Shown here piece after piece: positions 8,450-17,037 of a stretch of 64,000 nt of DNA (position 1 is its first letter; every line of letters starts with the position of its first letter). This DNA comes from Thioclava arctica (GTDB taxonomy: Bacteria; Pseudomonadota; Alphaproteobacteria; Rhodobacterales; Rhodobacteraceae). The notes beneath the pieces were generated by a model. That model ran no database searches and had not been told where the DNA came from. It worked only from the letters and a program-made list of their open reading frames with translations. The stretch covers positions 186,001 through 250,000 of the forward strand of contig NZ_JBFRYC010000002.1 of the NCBI RefSeq assembly GCF_040892615.1, read 5' to 3'. The position numbers and the translations under genes are program-made.

Positions 8450-10147
8450 TTAGGATTCCGGTTCGCGCGGTTCAGGGCGGGCACGGCCATGGCCGGTATC
8501 GCGCCAGCGATTGACCATCGGATAGCGACGATCCAGCCAGAACCCCTTGCGCGAGATGCGCGGCCCCGGCGCAGACTGAAAGCGTTTCCATTCCGCGATA
8601 TAAAGCAGATGCTCGACCTTCTTGATCGTGTCGTGCTCAAAGCCGCGCGCCACCAGATCGACGACCGAGGCGTCATCTTCGACCAGCCCTTCAAGGATAC
8701 CATCCAGCACCGGATAGGGAGGCAGGCTGTCATCGTCACGCTGATCGGGGCGCAGCTCGGCCGAGGGGGGCTTGTCGATAATGCTGGGCGGAATCACCTC
8801 GCCCGGCGCGCCCTTCATCCAGTCGCGATGATTGGCATTGCGCCAGCGGCAGGTTTCGAACACGCGGGTCTTGTAGAGATCCTTGATCGGGTTGTAGCCG
8901 CCATTCATGTCGCCATAGATCGTGGCATAACCCACCGCCATTTCTGACTTGTTGCCGGTGGTCAGCAGCATCTCGCCGAACTTGTTCGAGATCGCCATCA
9001 GCATCACGCCGCGCAGGCGCGATTGGATATTTTCTTCGGTCACGTCGGGCTTCGTGCCCGCCATCAGATGCCCCAGCGCATCGTTCACCGCATCGCGCGC
9101 GCCGTCGATCTTGACCGTATCAAGGCGCATGTTCTGACGTGTGGCCAGATCGGCAGCATCATCAAGCGAACCTTGCGAGGTGTATTCCGAGGGCAGCATT
9201 ACGCAATGCACGTTCTCCGCGCCCAGCGCATCGGCGGCAATCGTGGCCACAAGCGCAGAGTCGATCCCGCCCGAAAGGCCCAGAACGACCTTGGAAAACC
9301 CTGATTTACCAAGGTAATCCGCCGTTCCCATCACCATCGCGCGATAATCCTGTTCCCACTCGGAGGGTTGCGCATCATCGCGGCCCGACACACAGGCCCA
9401 GCCATCCGCCCCGCGTTCGAAATCGACGTGATCGACGATTTCATCGAAGGGCGCGAATTGCGCAGCCAACGCGCCGTGACGGTTGAGCACAAAGCTCGCC
9501 CCGTCAAAAACCTGATCGTCCTGCCCGCCTACAGCATTGAGATACACCAGCGGCAACCCGGTCTCGGTCACGCGCGCAACCATGTGGTTCATCCGCGTGT
9601 CCAGCTTGCCGCGATAGTAGGGCGAGCCATTGGGCACGATCAAAATCTCGGCGCCTGTTTCGGCCAGCGTCTCGGCCACGTCGGGATGCCACGCATCTTC
9701 GCAGATCGGAGAGCCGATGCGCACCCCGTTAATCGCGTAGGGGCCCGAAATCGGGCCGACATCGAACAGCCGGTATTCGTCGAAAATGCCCTTATGGGGC
9801 AGCTCATGCTTGAGCATCCGCGCAACCAGTTTGCCCTCTTTCCAGACCCAATAGGCGTTGTAATGACCGCTGTCGTCCCAGAATGGCGCGCCAATGCCCA
9901 GCGCGGGACCATCGGTGATACGCGCGCCCAAGGCCTCCATCGCGGCAGTGGCATCGCGCACGAAGGCGCGCTTGGCGATCAGGTCCTGCGTTTGATAGCC
10001 CGTCAGAAACATCTCGGGCAGCGCGACCATATCAGCCCCCGCGGCGCGGCCCGCAGACCACGCCTCATAGGCTTTCTCGGCATTGGCTTGCAGCGCGCCC
10101 ACGGTTGGGTTGAGCTGGGCAAGGGTCAGGCGGAAACGGTCGGCCAT
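8450..10147 (-). CDS. nadE: Glutamine-hydrolysing NAD+ synthase
   Basis: The two-domain, 565-residue enzyme has an N-terminal nitrilase-like glutaminase domain with the Glu-Lys-Cys triad visible (ALPEMFLTGY, KHELPHKG, SPICEDAWHP) and a C-terminal ATP pyrophosphatase/NAD synthetase domain with the P-loop SGGIDSALVA. It converts nicotinic acid adenine dinucleotide to NAD+ using ammonia from glutamine. The start (MADRFRLTLAQLNP) has GAGGA about 7 bases upstream; a longer frame exists but lacks support. It converges on the ParA-like gene with 10 bp between the stops. Confidence 0.95.
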   Translation of the reverse strand: MADRFRLTLAQLNPTVGALQANAEKAYEAWSAGRAAGADMVALPEMFLTGYQTQDLIAKRAFVRDATAAMEALGARITDGPALGIGAPFWDDSGHYNAYWVWKEGKLVARMLKHELPHKGIFDEYRLFDVGPISGPYAINGVRIGSPICEDAWHPDVAETLAETGAEILIVPNGSPYYRGKLDTRMNHMVARVTETGLPLVYLNAVGGQDDQVFDGASFVLNRHGALAAQFAPFDEIVDHVDFERGADGWACVSGRDDAQPSEWEQDYRAMVMGTADYLGKSGFSKVVLGLSGGIDSALVATIAADALGAENVHCVMLPSEYTSQGSLDDAADLATRQNMRLDTVKIDGARDAVNDALGHLMAGTKPDVTEENIQSRLRGVMLMAISNKFGEMLLTTGNKSEMAVGYATIYGDMNGGYNPIKDLYKTRVFETCRWRNANHRDWMKGAPGEVIPPSIIDKPPSAELRPDQRDDDSLPPYPVLDGILEGLVEDDASVVDLVARGFEHDTIKKVEHLLYIAEWKRFQSAPGPRISRKGFWLDRRYPMVNRWRDTGHGRARPEPREPES

Positions 10148-10347
10148 GGGCATCCTCGGGCTATCAGACTGACCTTCATTTAACAGAAAGCGCCCGGCAG
10201 AAAAGGGCGCGCGCACATTCGCAAGGCCGCCACACCACCGCTTGGGCACATCTGCTTGTCACACCTTGCCCCGCCGCTTACTCTAATCGTTAACAGTGAC
10301 GGGGCGAATCCCGTCTGACATCGACCCAAATCACAGCGAGGGCAGGC

Positions 10348-11847
10348 ATGGCAGGGGCGCGGCTTCGCATCATGACATCGGCGGCATTGATTGCCGCAGT
10401 GCTGGGCGCGCAAGGCGCGCGCGCACAAGAGGTCATCACCAAGCAATATGACGATGGCGGGCTCTATGAGGGCACGTTCACCGATGGCAAGCAGGACGGA
10501 TACGGCACCTATAAGCTCCCCTCGGGCTATGAATATGAGGGCCAATGGGTGATGGGCGAGATCCGCGGCCAGGGTCGCGCGCGCTTTCCCAACGGCTCGG
10601 TCTATGAGGGGCAGTTCGCGCGCGGCAAGCCCGACGGCAAGGGCAAGATCACTTTCGCCGATGGCGGCACCTATGAGGGCGATTGGGTCGCAGGCGAGAT
10701 CACCGGCACGGGAGTTGCGCATTATGCCAATGGCTCGATCTACAAAGGCCAGTTTCGCAACGCGATGCATGACGGCAAGGGCACGCTTGAAGCCGCCAAT
10801 GGCTATCGCTACGAGGGCGATTGGGTTGCGGGCATCAAAGAAGGCACGGGGCTGATCACCTATCCCGATGGCTCGACCTATGAGGGTCAGGTGAAAAACG
10901 GCCAACGCGCCGGGGACGGGACGCTGAAGATGGCCGACGGGCTGATCTTTGAGGGGCAGTGGAAAGACGGCCAGATGAACGGGATGGGCAAGCTGACCCA
11001 GCCCAACGGCGATGTCTATGAGGGCCAGATGGTCAACGGCAAGCGCCACGGTCGCGGCCGCGTCACCTATGCCAATGGCGATACCTATGAGGGCGAGTTC
11101 CTGCTCGACAAGCGCGATGGCACGGGCACCTTCAAGGGCACTGATGGCTATCTTTATGAAGGCGATTGGAGCGAGGGCCGGATCGAGGGAACGGGCAAGG
11201 TCTCATATCCCGATGGCTCGGTCTATGAGGGACATTTCAAGGCAGACCTGCCCGATGGGCAGGGCAAGATCACCTATCCCGATGGCTCAAGCTATGAGGG
11301 CGGTTGGGTTGCGGGTGTGATCGAGGGCTCTGGCATTGCGCGCTATGCCAACGGTCTTGTCTATGAAGGCCAGTTCAAGGATGCGCGCAATCACGGCACC
11401 GGCAAGATGACCTATCCCGATGGCTATTCCTACGAGGGCGAGTGGGCTGATGGTCAGCGTCAGGGCACAGGCATTGCGCGCTATGCCGACGGCACCGTCT
11501 ATGAGGGCAATTTCGACGCCGGACAGCGCGATGGCATGGGCAAGCTCAGCATGCCCGACGGGTTTTCCTACGAGGGCCAGTGGCACAATGGCGCGATCGA
11601 CGGCGAAGGCCGTGCAAGCTATGCCAATGGTGATGTGTATGAGGGCCATTTCAACAATGGCAAGCGCGAGGGGCAAGGCACGATGACCTATGCCTCGGGC
11701 GAGGTTGCGCAAGGCAAATGGACGCAAGGCACGCTGCGCGAGACGCCCCCGCCCGACTCGACATCGCAACAGGGCGCAGCGCCGCCCCCCGCCGCGGCCA
11801 CGCCCGAGCCCGTTTTGCCCAATGCCGAGGGCACGGGCGGCAACTGA
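10348..11847 (+). CDS. Exported MORN-repeat protein
   Basis: A 499-residue protein with a signal peptide (hydrophobic residues 10-22, cleavage predicted after ARA near residue 26), then 18 clear MORN repeats of 23 residues with the core YEG/FEG/YKG, and a 19th degenerate copy (VAQGKW). The tail is Pro/Ala-rich and low complexity. MORN repeats form an elongated beta-meander that can bind lipids or proteins; in bacteria the role is mostly unknown. The repeats alternate between two flavours, ending YEGxW and YEGxF. GAGGG lies upstream of the ATG. It is divergent from nadE and ends next to a gene-end repeat shared with the photolyase gene. Confidence 0.9.
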   Translation: MAGARLRIMTSAALIAAVLGAQGARAQEVITKQYDDGGLYEGTFTDGKQDGYGTYKLPSGYEYEGQWVMGEIRGQGRARFPNGSVYEGQFARGKPDGKGKITFADGGTYEGDWVAGEITGTGVAHYANGSIYKGQFRNAMHDGKGTLEAANGYRYEGDWVAGIKEGTGLITYPDGSTYEGQVKNGQRAGDGTLKMADGLIFEGQWKDGQMNGMGKLTQPNGDVYEGQMVNGKRHGRGRVTYANGDTYEGEFLLDKRDGTGTFKGTDGYLYEGDWSEGRIEGTGKVSYPDGSVYEGHFKADLPDGQGKITYPDGSSYEGGWVAGVIEGSGIARYANGLVYEGQFKDARNHGTGKMTYPDGYSYEGEWADGQRQGTGIARYADGTVYEGNFDAGQRDGMGKLSMPDGFSYEGQWHNGAIDGEGRASYANGDVYEGHFNNGKREGQGTMTYASGEVAQGKWTQGTLRETPPPDSTSQQGAAPPPAAATPEPVLPNAEGTGGN

Positions 11848-11896
11848 GCCGCGCGATGGGACTATCAGGCGTTTGCATTATTTGAACACGCAGATG

Positions 11897-11928
11897 CCTC
11901 CGGCGGGAGTATTTTTCGCTAGATGAAA
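11897..11928. repeat. Gene-end repeat element, copy A
   Basis: CCTCCGGCGGGAG followed by TATTTTT and GCTAGATGAAA, ending 5 bases before the photolyase stop and between convergent genes. It differs from copy D (54041-54072) at one position over 32 bases. Confidence 0.8.
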
Positions 11929-11933
11929 GGGCC

Positions 11934-13460
11934 TCAGACCCTCTCGCCTGCGTCGAGCTTTGCCAGTATGGCCGCAGCGCTGTCGAGCTTGTCTTGGCGG
12001 GCCTGCGCGTCTTGTTTGTCCCAGTTGCGATAGACCAGCGCCATGCGGGGATTGCCCCCAAACCGTGCTCGGTGGCGGTCGATGAAATGCCAATACAGGC
12101 TGTTGAGCGGGCAAGCGCCCTGCCCCGATTTCGCCCCCACATCATAGGCGCAGCCTGCGCAATAGTCCGACATCTTGTCGATATAAGCGCCCGAAGACAT
12201 ATAGGGTTTCGAGGCCACGACACCGCCATCGGCGAACTGGCTCATGCCTGCCGTGTTGGGCGCTTCGACCCATTCGAACGCGTCGATATAGACCGCGAGG
12301 AACCAGTCTTGCACCTGCGCGGGATCAACGCCTGCGAGCAGCGCGAAATTGCCCGCCACCATCAGGCGTTGGATGTGATGGGCATAGGCAAGGTCGCGGG
12401 TTTGGGCGACGGTGGCGGCCAGACAAGCCATATCCGTTTCGCCCGACCAATAGGCGCAAGGCAGATCTCGCTGGTGATCAAGCGCGTTGCGCGCGGTGTA
12501 ATCGGGCCCCTCGTGGAAATAGATTCCGCGCATATATTCGCGCCAACCCAAGATTTGGCGAACAAAGCCCTCGGCCGATTGGATGGGCACATTTCCCGCG
12601 TGGTAGGCAGACTCTGCCGCCGCGCAAACCTCGTGCGGGGAAAGCAGCCCGATATTGAGCGGAGCAGACAACAGCGCATGATAGAGTAGCGGATCGTCAC
12701 CCAGCATCGCGTCTTGATAGGGGCCGAAATCGCGCAGGTTGTGGGTGATGGAATGATCAAGCGCGCGCAGCGCCTGCGCCCGACTGACGGGCCAGTTAAA
12801 GCCCTCGAGCGTGCCGAAATTATCGGGAAACTCGGCTTCGACCATCTCGAGCACCTCTTGCACCAGCGCGTCTTTGCGAAAGGTCGGCGCAGGGGTGCGA
12901 AACAGATCGGGCTGTGCGGGCTTGCGGTTGTCCTTGTCGAAATTCCACTGCCCGCCCGCAGGTTTATCGCCCTGCATCAACAGGCCCGTTTCGCGGCGCA
13001 TCTCGCGATAGAACCACTCCATCCATAGCTCTTTGCGCCCCTTGGCCCAGTCGGCAAAGCGGCCTTCTGAGCAGAAAAACCGATCATCGGGCAGTTGTCG
13101 GATTTGGATCGGACAGGCCTCGAACGCCGCACGCAAGCGCCATTCGCCCGGAGCGATCACCAGCGCCTCATCGGCCCCGAGTTCCTTGGTTCGGCGCGCG
13201 ATTTCGCCGGGCAACGATCCGGCATTGTCCGGGTCGGTCAGCTTGGTGTAGCGGAGCTGCCAGCCCGCCTGTGTCAGCTCGTCGCCAAAGCGGCGCATCG
13301 CGGCGAAAACCAGCGCGAGCTTCTGCTTGTGATGGGCGGCATAGCTGGCCTCGGCGCGCACCTCGGCCATCATCACTACATCGCGCGCCTTATCGGCTGC
13401 GCGTAGCGCCGCGCCGTCATGGCTAAGCTGGTCGCCCAGCACCACGATCAGCCTAGTCAT
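11934..13460 (-). CDS. cryB: FeS cryptochrome/photolyase (CryB/PhrB type)
   Basis: A 508-residue member of the FeS-BCP photolyase-related family. The four cluster cysteines are C346, C434, C437 and C450, the same spacing as Agrobacterium PhrB (350/438/441/454). The family binds FAD, a [4Fe-4S] cluster and a lumazine antenna, and repairs (6-4) photoproducts or acts as a light-responsive regulator (R. sphaeroides CryB). The N-terminal Rossmann domain begins LIVVLGDQLSHDGAAL. It is the last gene of a three-gene operon with two SDR enzymes; its ATG overlaps the preceding stop by 8 bases. Repair versus signalling cannot be decided from sequence. Confidence 0.93.
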   Translation of the reverse strand: MTRLIVVLGDQLSHDGAALRAADKARDVVMMAEVRAEASYAAHHKQKLALVFAAMRRFGDELTQAGWQLRYTKLTDPDNAGSLPGEIARRTKELGADEALVIAPGEWRLRAAFEACPIQIRQLPDDRFFCSEGRFADWAKGRKELWMEWFYREMRRETGLLMQGDKPAGGQWNFDKDNRKPAQPDLFRTPAPTFRKDALVQEVLEMVEAEFPDNFGTLEGFNWPVSRAQALRALDHSITHNLRDFGPYQDAMLGDDPLLYHALLSAPLNIGLLSPHEVCAAAESAYHAGNVPIQSAEGFVRQILGWREYMRGIYFHEGPDYTARNALDHQRDLPCAYWSGETDMACLAATVAQTRDLAYAHHIQRLMVAGNFALLAGVDPAQVQDWFLAVYIDAFEWVEAPNTAGMSQFADGGVVASKPYMSSGAYIDKMSDYCAGCAYDVGAKSGQGACPLNSLYWHFIDRHRARFGGNPRMALVYRNWDKQDAQARQDKLDSAAAILAKLDAGERV

Positions 13461-14169
13461 AGATCATTTTCCGCGTCATGCCGCCATCGACCACCAGCAT
13501 CTGCCCCGTGACAAAGCCCGCATCGACCAGATAACGCACGGCCCCCACAATATCGCGGGGTTCCCCAACGCGGCCCACGGGATGCTGGGCGTGATCGGCC
13601 TCGCTGAGGGGGGCAGCGCGGCTGTTGATCCATCCCGGCGCGATGGCATTCACGCGCACGTCTGGGCCAAGGCCCACCGCAAGCGCATGGGTCAGCGCCT
13701 CCACCCCGCCTTTGGCGGCGGCATAGGCATAGGTGTTGGGTTCCGATTGCAGCGCGCGGGTTGAGGCGATGTTGATCACACAGCCCTGAACCGCGCGCAG
13801 CGCTGGCAGGCATTCGCGCGTCATCAAGAACGTGCCCGTCAGATGCGGGCCAATCCAGCGGTTCCAGTCTTGCAGGCTCATCCCCTCAAGCGGGCCGCAT
13901 ACGGGGTCGGCAGGTCCGCCGTTATTGACCAACAGATCAAGCCGCTTGATCCCGGCCTCGGTGACCGCCGCCTTGATGTCGCGCTCGCGCGAAAGGTCGC
14001 AGGGGATCGGGTGCAGCCCGCGCTGACCCTGCATCGCCTCGAGCGCCTCGGCATCAAGATCGAGCACAGCGACATGCCAACCTGCCGCAGCCAGATCAAG
14101 CGCAATCGCCTTGCCAATACCATGCGCGCCCCCGGTGACAAGCGCTCTGCGGGGTGTCGAATTCACCAT
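13453..14169 (-). CDS. SDR-family NAD(P)-dependent oxidoreductase
   Basis: A 238-residue classical short-chain dehydrogenase: TGGAHGIG cofactor motif at residues 12-19, NNGG, and catalytic Ser, Tyr and Lys (INIAST...YAYAAAKGG). The C-terminus VTGQMLVVDGGM is typical of FabG-like enzymes. The substrate is unknown. It overlaps the upstream SDR by 7 bases and the photolyase gene by 8, so the three are translationally coupled. AGGA precedes the ATG. Confidence 0.88.
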   Translation of the reverse strand: MVNSTPRRALVTGGAHGIGKAIALDLAAAGWHVAVLDLDAEALEAMQGQRGLHPIPCDLSRERDIKAAVTEAGIKRLDLLVNNGGPADPVCGPLEGMSLQDWNRWIGPHLTGTFLMTRECLPALRAVQGCVINIASTRALQSEPNTYAYAAAKGGVEALTHALAVGLGPDVRVNAIAPGWINSRAAPLSEADHAQHPVGRVGEPRDIVGAVRYLVDAGFVTGQMLVVDGGMTRKMIYD

Positions 14170-14813
14170 GGGATTTCCTTTCCAGCGTAGTCGTAAAATC
14201 CGCCCGTTTGCGTCGGGCTCAGGCCTTCCAGCACATCCAGCAGACGGCGCGCCGCCTCGGCCGGGGTCAGCTTGCCGCGCGGGTAATTGGCGGTAAAGGG
14301 CGTGTCCACCGTCCCCGGATGCAGGCAGACCAGAACAAGCTGCGGATGGCTGCGGGCCAGTTCAACCGATGCGCCGTGGATCAGTTGATTGAGCGCGGAT
14401 TTTGCGGCGCGGTAGCTATACCACCCGCCCAAGCGATTATCGCCAATCGAGCCGACCCGCGCCGACAGTGCAGCGAACCGCGCAGGCCGGTCGCGCGGCA
14501 ATAATCGGCGCGCATGTTTGAGAACCAGTGCAGGCCCCATCGCATTCACCGCAAATTGCGCCGCCATTTCCTGCGCGCCAAGCTGCGAGAGCGTCTTTTC
14601 AGGCGTGCCAAGCTGACCGCTGGCAACGAAGATCAGATCGAAAGGTCCGCTCAGCGCGCCCAGCGCCGAGGCGATACTGTCTTCATCACTCACATCGAAC
14701 CCGTCGCGTGATCGTGACAGCCCCGTCACGACCGCCCCGCGCGCCTCTAGTTCAGACCGGATCGCAGCGCCGATCCCGCCTGTATCGCCGATCACAAGCG
14801 CCTGATCTGTCAT
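14163..14813 (-). CDS. SDR-family protein (C-factor/CsgA-like)
   Basis: A 216-residue SDR with a short glycine motif (GDTGGIG), NAMGPALVLKH, and a YSYRAAKSALNQL active-site segment with Tyr and Lys; ARVGSIGDNRLGGW is characteristic of the CsgA/C-factor-like subgroup. It is the first gene of the SDR-SDR-photolyase operon, with GGGAGAGAG six bases before the ATG. A role beside a light-repair enzyme is not obvious; similar SDRs accompany cryB-like genes in related bacteria, to my recollection. Confidence 0.85.
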   Translation of the reverse strand: MTDQALVIGDTGGIGAAIRSELEARGAVVTGLSRSRDGFDVSDEDSIASALGALSGPFDLIFVASGQLGTPEKTLSQLGAQEMAAQFAVNAMGPALVLKHARRLLPRDRPARFAALSARVGSIGDNRLGGWYSYRAAKSALNQLIHGASVELARSHPQLVLVCLHPGTVDTPFTANYPRGKLTPAEAARRLLDVLEGLSPTQTGGFYDYAGKEIPW

Positions 14814-14911
14814 GGCTCTCTCCCTTCGGATACCACTTCGGCCGGGTATGAATTCTACGCGGGGCCGACCGCGCTGGTTCCTTTTTTACTTTTCATTCCC
14901 GCACGTTTGCC

Positions 14912-14917
14912 TATAGT
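14912..14917 (+). promoter_or_regulatory. -10 box of the leu leader transcript
   Basis: TATAGT lies 7 bases before the ATG of the leucine leader peptide. A start 7-8 bases downstream would coincide with that ATG, giving a leaderless mRNA. The -35 region is T-rich (TTTTTTACTTTTC) without a good TTGACA match at the ideal distance. Confidence 0.55.
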
Positions 14918-14924
14918 CGCCCAC

Positions 14925-15017
14925 ATGACACGGGATCAACATATCCAAATTACCGCAGCCGGGGCTCAAGCCCGTGGCGCGCTGACCCGTGGTCTCCTTC
15001 TTCTTAGCAGCCTCTGA
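14925..15017 (+). CDS. leuL: Leucine-rich leader peptide for leuA attenuation
   Basis: A 30-codon reading frame (MTRDQHIQITAAG...LLLLSSL) with four consecutive Leu codons (residues 24-27) and a final Leu directly before TGA. No ribosome-binding site precedes the ATG and a -10 box lies 7 bases upstream, so it is probably translated from a leaderless mRNA. It lies 124 bases before leuA, and its last codons and stop form one arm of an alternative hairpin. Such peptides sense charged tRNA-Leu: ribosome stalling at the Leu codons changes downstream RNA folding. Confidence 0.8.
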   Translation: MTRDQHIQITAAGAQARGALTRGLLLLSSL

Positions 15018-15063
15018 GCGTGCCCCACCCGGGCGCGACCGCTCAGGGGTAGACAGCGCCCGG
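15011..15063 (+). promoter_or_regulatory. leuA attenuator: interleaved alternative hairpins
   Basis: Stem A pairs 15011-15020 (CCTCTGAGCG, the end of the leader peptide) with 15040-15049 (CGCTCAGGGG), 10 bp with one G-U. Stem B pairs CCGGGCGC (15029-15036) with GCGCCCGG (15056-15063), 8 bp perfect. The stems interleave, so they are largely exclusive. A ribosome stalled on the Leu run would cover the 5' arm of stem A and favour stem B. I do not see a U-tract terminator before leuA, so the output step (Rho, translation or another fold) is unclear. Confidence 0.6.
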
Positions 15064-15141
15064 ACCGATCCCGACCGCCACTGCGCAACGCTGGCCTTCG
15101 GGACAAACTGACGCTAAGACCCGCTAGGAAAGAGACAACAA

Positions 15142-16713
15142 ATGGCACCGACCATGACCGACAAATCCAAAGTCTTGATTTTTGACACCACGCTGCGCGA
15201 TGGCGAGCAATCGCCGGGCGCCACGATGACGCATGACGAAAAGCTCGAGATTGCCGAGCTGCTCGACGAGATGGGCGTGGACATCATCGAGGCAGGGTTC
15301 CCCATCGCCTCGATCGGTGATTTCGAAGCCGTCAGCGAGATCGCGAAACGCTCAAAGAACGCGGTGATTTGCGGGCTGGCGCGCGCCAAGATGCCCGATA
15401 TCGACCGCGCCTGGGAGGCCGTGCAGCACGCAGCCAAGCCGCGCATCCACACCTTCATCGGCACCTCGCCGCTGCATCGCGCCATTCCCAACCTCAGCAT
15501 GGATGAGATGGCGCAGGTGATCCACGACACCGTCACCCATGCGCGCAACCTGTGTGACAATGTGCAATGGTCGCCGATGGATGCCACCCGGACCGAGCAT
15601 GATTATCTGTGCCGGGTGATCGAGATCGCGATCAAGGCTGGCGCCACCACGATCAACATCCCCGACACGGTGGGCTACACCGCGCCGCGCGAAAGTGCCG
15701 ATTTGATCAAGATGCTGATCGAGCGGGTGCCGGGCGCGGATGAGATCGTCTTTGCCACGCATTGCCATAACGATCTTGGCATGGCGACGGCGAACTCGCT
15801 GGCGGCAGTTGAGGCAGGCGCACGTCAGATCGAATGCACGATCAACGGTCTGGGCGAACGTGCGGGCAATACCGCGCTTGAAGAGGTCGTGATGGCGATG
15901 AAAGTGCGCCATGACATCATGCCCTACGACACCGGGATCGACACCACCAAAATCATGAACCTGTCGCGCCGTGTGGCGCAGGTTTCGGGCTTTGCGGTGC
16001 AGTTCAACAAGGCGATCGTCGGCAAGAACGCGTTTCTGCATGAAAGCGGCATCCATCAGGATGGTGTGCTGAAAAACGTTGAGACCTTCGAGATCATGAA
16101 ACCCGCCGATATCGGGCTCAATGAGGCCAATATCGCGATGGGCAAGCATTCGGGGCGCGCGGCGCTGCGCGCCAAGCTCAACGATCTGGGCTATGAACTG
16201 GGCGACAACCAGCTCAAGGATGTGTTCGTGCGCTTCAAGGCGCTGGCCGATCGCAAGAAGGAAATCTACGACGACGACCTGATCGCACTGATGTCCGATA
16301 GCGCCGCCAATACCGACAGCGATTATCTGCAGGTGAAATGGCTGCGTGTGATCTGCGGCAGCGATGGTCAGGAAGCCGAGCTGAAGATGCTGGTGAATGG
16401 CGAGGAGAAATCCTCGACCTGTGGCGGCGATGGCCCGGTCGATGCGGTCTTTAACTGCGTCAAGGCGATCTATCCGACGCAGGCCAAGCTCAAGCTCTAT
16501 CAGGTGCATGCGGTGACCGAGGGAACCGACGCGCAGGCCACGGTTTCGGTTCGCATGGAGGAAGACGGGCGCATCGTCACCGGGTCTGCCTCTGATACCG
16601 ACACCATTCTGGCCAGCGTGAAGGCCTATGTCGGTGCGCTCAACCGGCTGCGGGTGCGCAGCCAGAAAACCGCGCCAGATGCGGACATGAAATCGGTCAG
16701 TTTCAAGCTGTAG
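15142..16713 (+). CDS. leuA: 2-isopropylmalate synthase
   Basis: A 523-residue enzyme of the HMGL-like family: FDTTLRDGEQSPGA with the metal-binding Asp at the N-terminus, HCHNDLGMA (metal-binding His-x-His), and NGLGERAGN. The C-terminal domain (about residues 390-520) is the LeuA allosteric domain for leucine feedback. It condenses acetyl-CoA and 2-ketoisovalerate, the first committed step of leucine synthesis in the cytoplasm. AGGAAAGAG precedes the ATG at 15142; an in-frame ATG 12 bases later is possible. It is controlled by the leucine leader peptide upstream. Confidence 0.96.
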   Translation: MAPTMTDKSKVLIFDTTLRDGEQSPGATMTHDEKLEIAELLDEMGVDIIEAGFPIASIGDFEAVSEIAKRSKNAVICGLARAKMPDIDRAWEAVQHAAKPRIHTFIGTSPLHRAIPNLSMDEMAQVIHDTVTHARNLCDNVQWSPMDATRTEHDYLCRVIEIAIKAGATTINIPDTVGYTAPRESADLIKMLIERVPGADEIVFATHCHNDLGMATANSLAAVEAGARQIECTINGLGERAGNTALEEVVMAMKVRHDIMPYDTGIDTTKIMNLSRRVAQVSGFAVQFNKAIVGKNAFLHESGIHQDGVLKNVETFEIMKPADIGLNEANIAMGKHSGRAALRAKLNDLGYELGDNQLKDVFVRFKALADRKKEIYDDDLIALMSDSAANTDSDYLQVKWLRVICGSDGQEAELKMLVNGEEKSSTCGGDGPVDAVFNCVKAIYPTQAKLKLYQVHAVTEGTDAQATVSVRMEEDGRIVTGSASDTDTILASVKAYVGALNRLRVRSQKTAPDADMKSVSFKL

Positions 16714-16734
16714 ACCGGGACGGCACTTCATCGC

Positions 16735-16762
16735 AAAGGGCAGCCAGCGGGCTGCCCTTTTT
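16735..16762 (+). terminator. Rho-independent terminator of leuA
   Basis: AAAGGGCAGCC / GGCTGCCCTTT with a 4-base loop (16746-16749), followed by a T run. Textbook shape, 21 bases past the leuA stop. Confidence 0.9.
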
Positions 16763-17037
16763 GCGTATTGCGCAAAGTCGCAAAAACTAACGAAAATAGC
16801 ACGATTTCGTGACGTATCGCATAATGTAAACTTTGAGCCCGTTTCACGCGGGGCCAGACAGGCTAAAAGTTGAAAAAGGTCAAGTGCTTGGAATCCCTTG
16901 GGCGGATTGCCGCGAGCGGTGCTTGGGCTGAACGCAAATCCGCTTCCACGTCTTGCGTGCTTTGACTATACCGAGCGCGAGCCACCGCTGTGACGAGTCG
17001 GAGGCAATTTAGAATTTGACGACGGGACAGGCGAAAA
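16763..17037 (+). promoter_or_regulatory. Intergenic region upstream of mreB
   Basis: About 275 bases without a gene. The first 60 bases are unusually AT-rich for this genome and the region must hold the mreB promoter; the TTTGACTATACC stretch near 16962-16973 is one possible site but no convincing -35/-10 pair is seen. AGGCGAAAA directly before the mreB ATG is a weak ribosome-binding site. Confidence 0.4.

Noticed and set aside
14850..14880. GGAAC-type general-stress (EcfG) promoter before the SDR-photolyase operon
   Set aside because: GGAACC is present on the minus strand but the -10 at 17 bases reads GTAG rather than CGTT, so the match is too weak.
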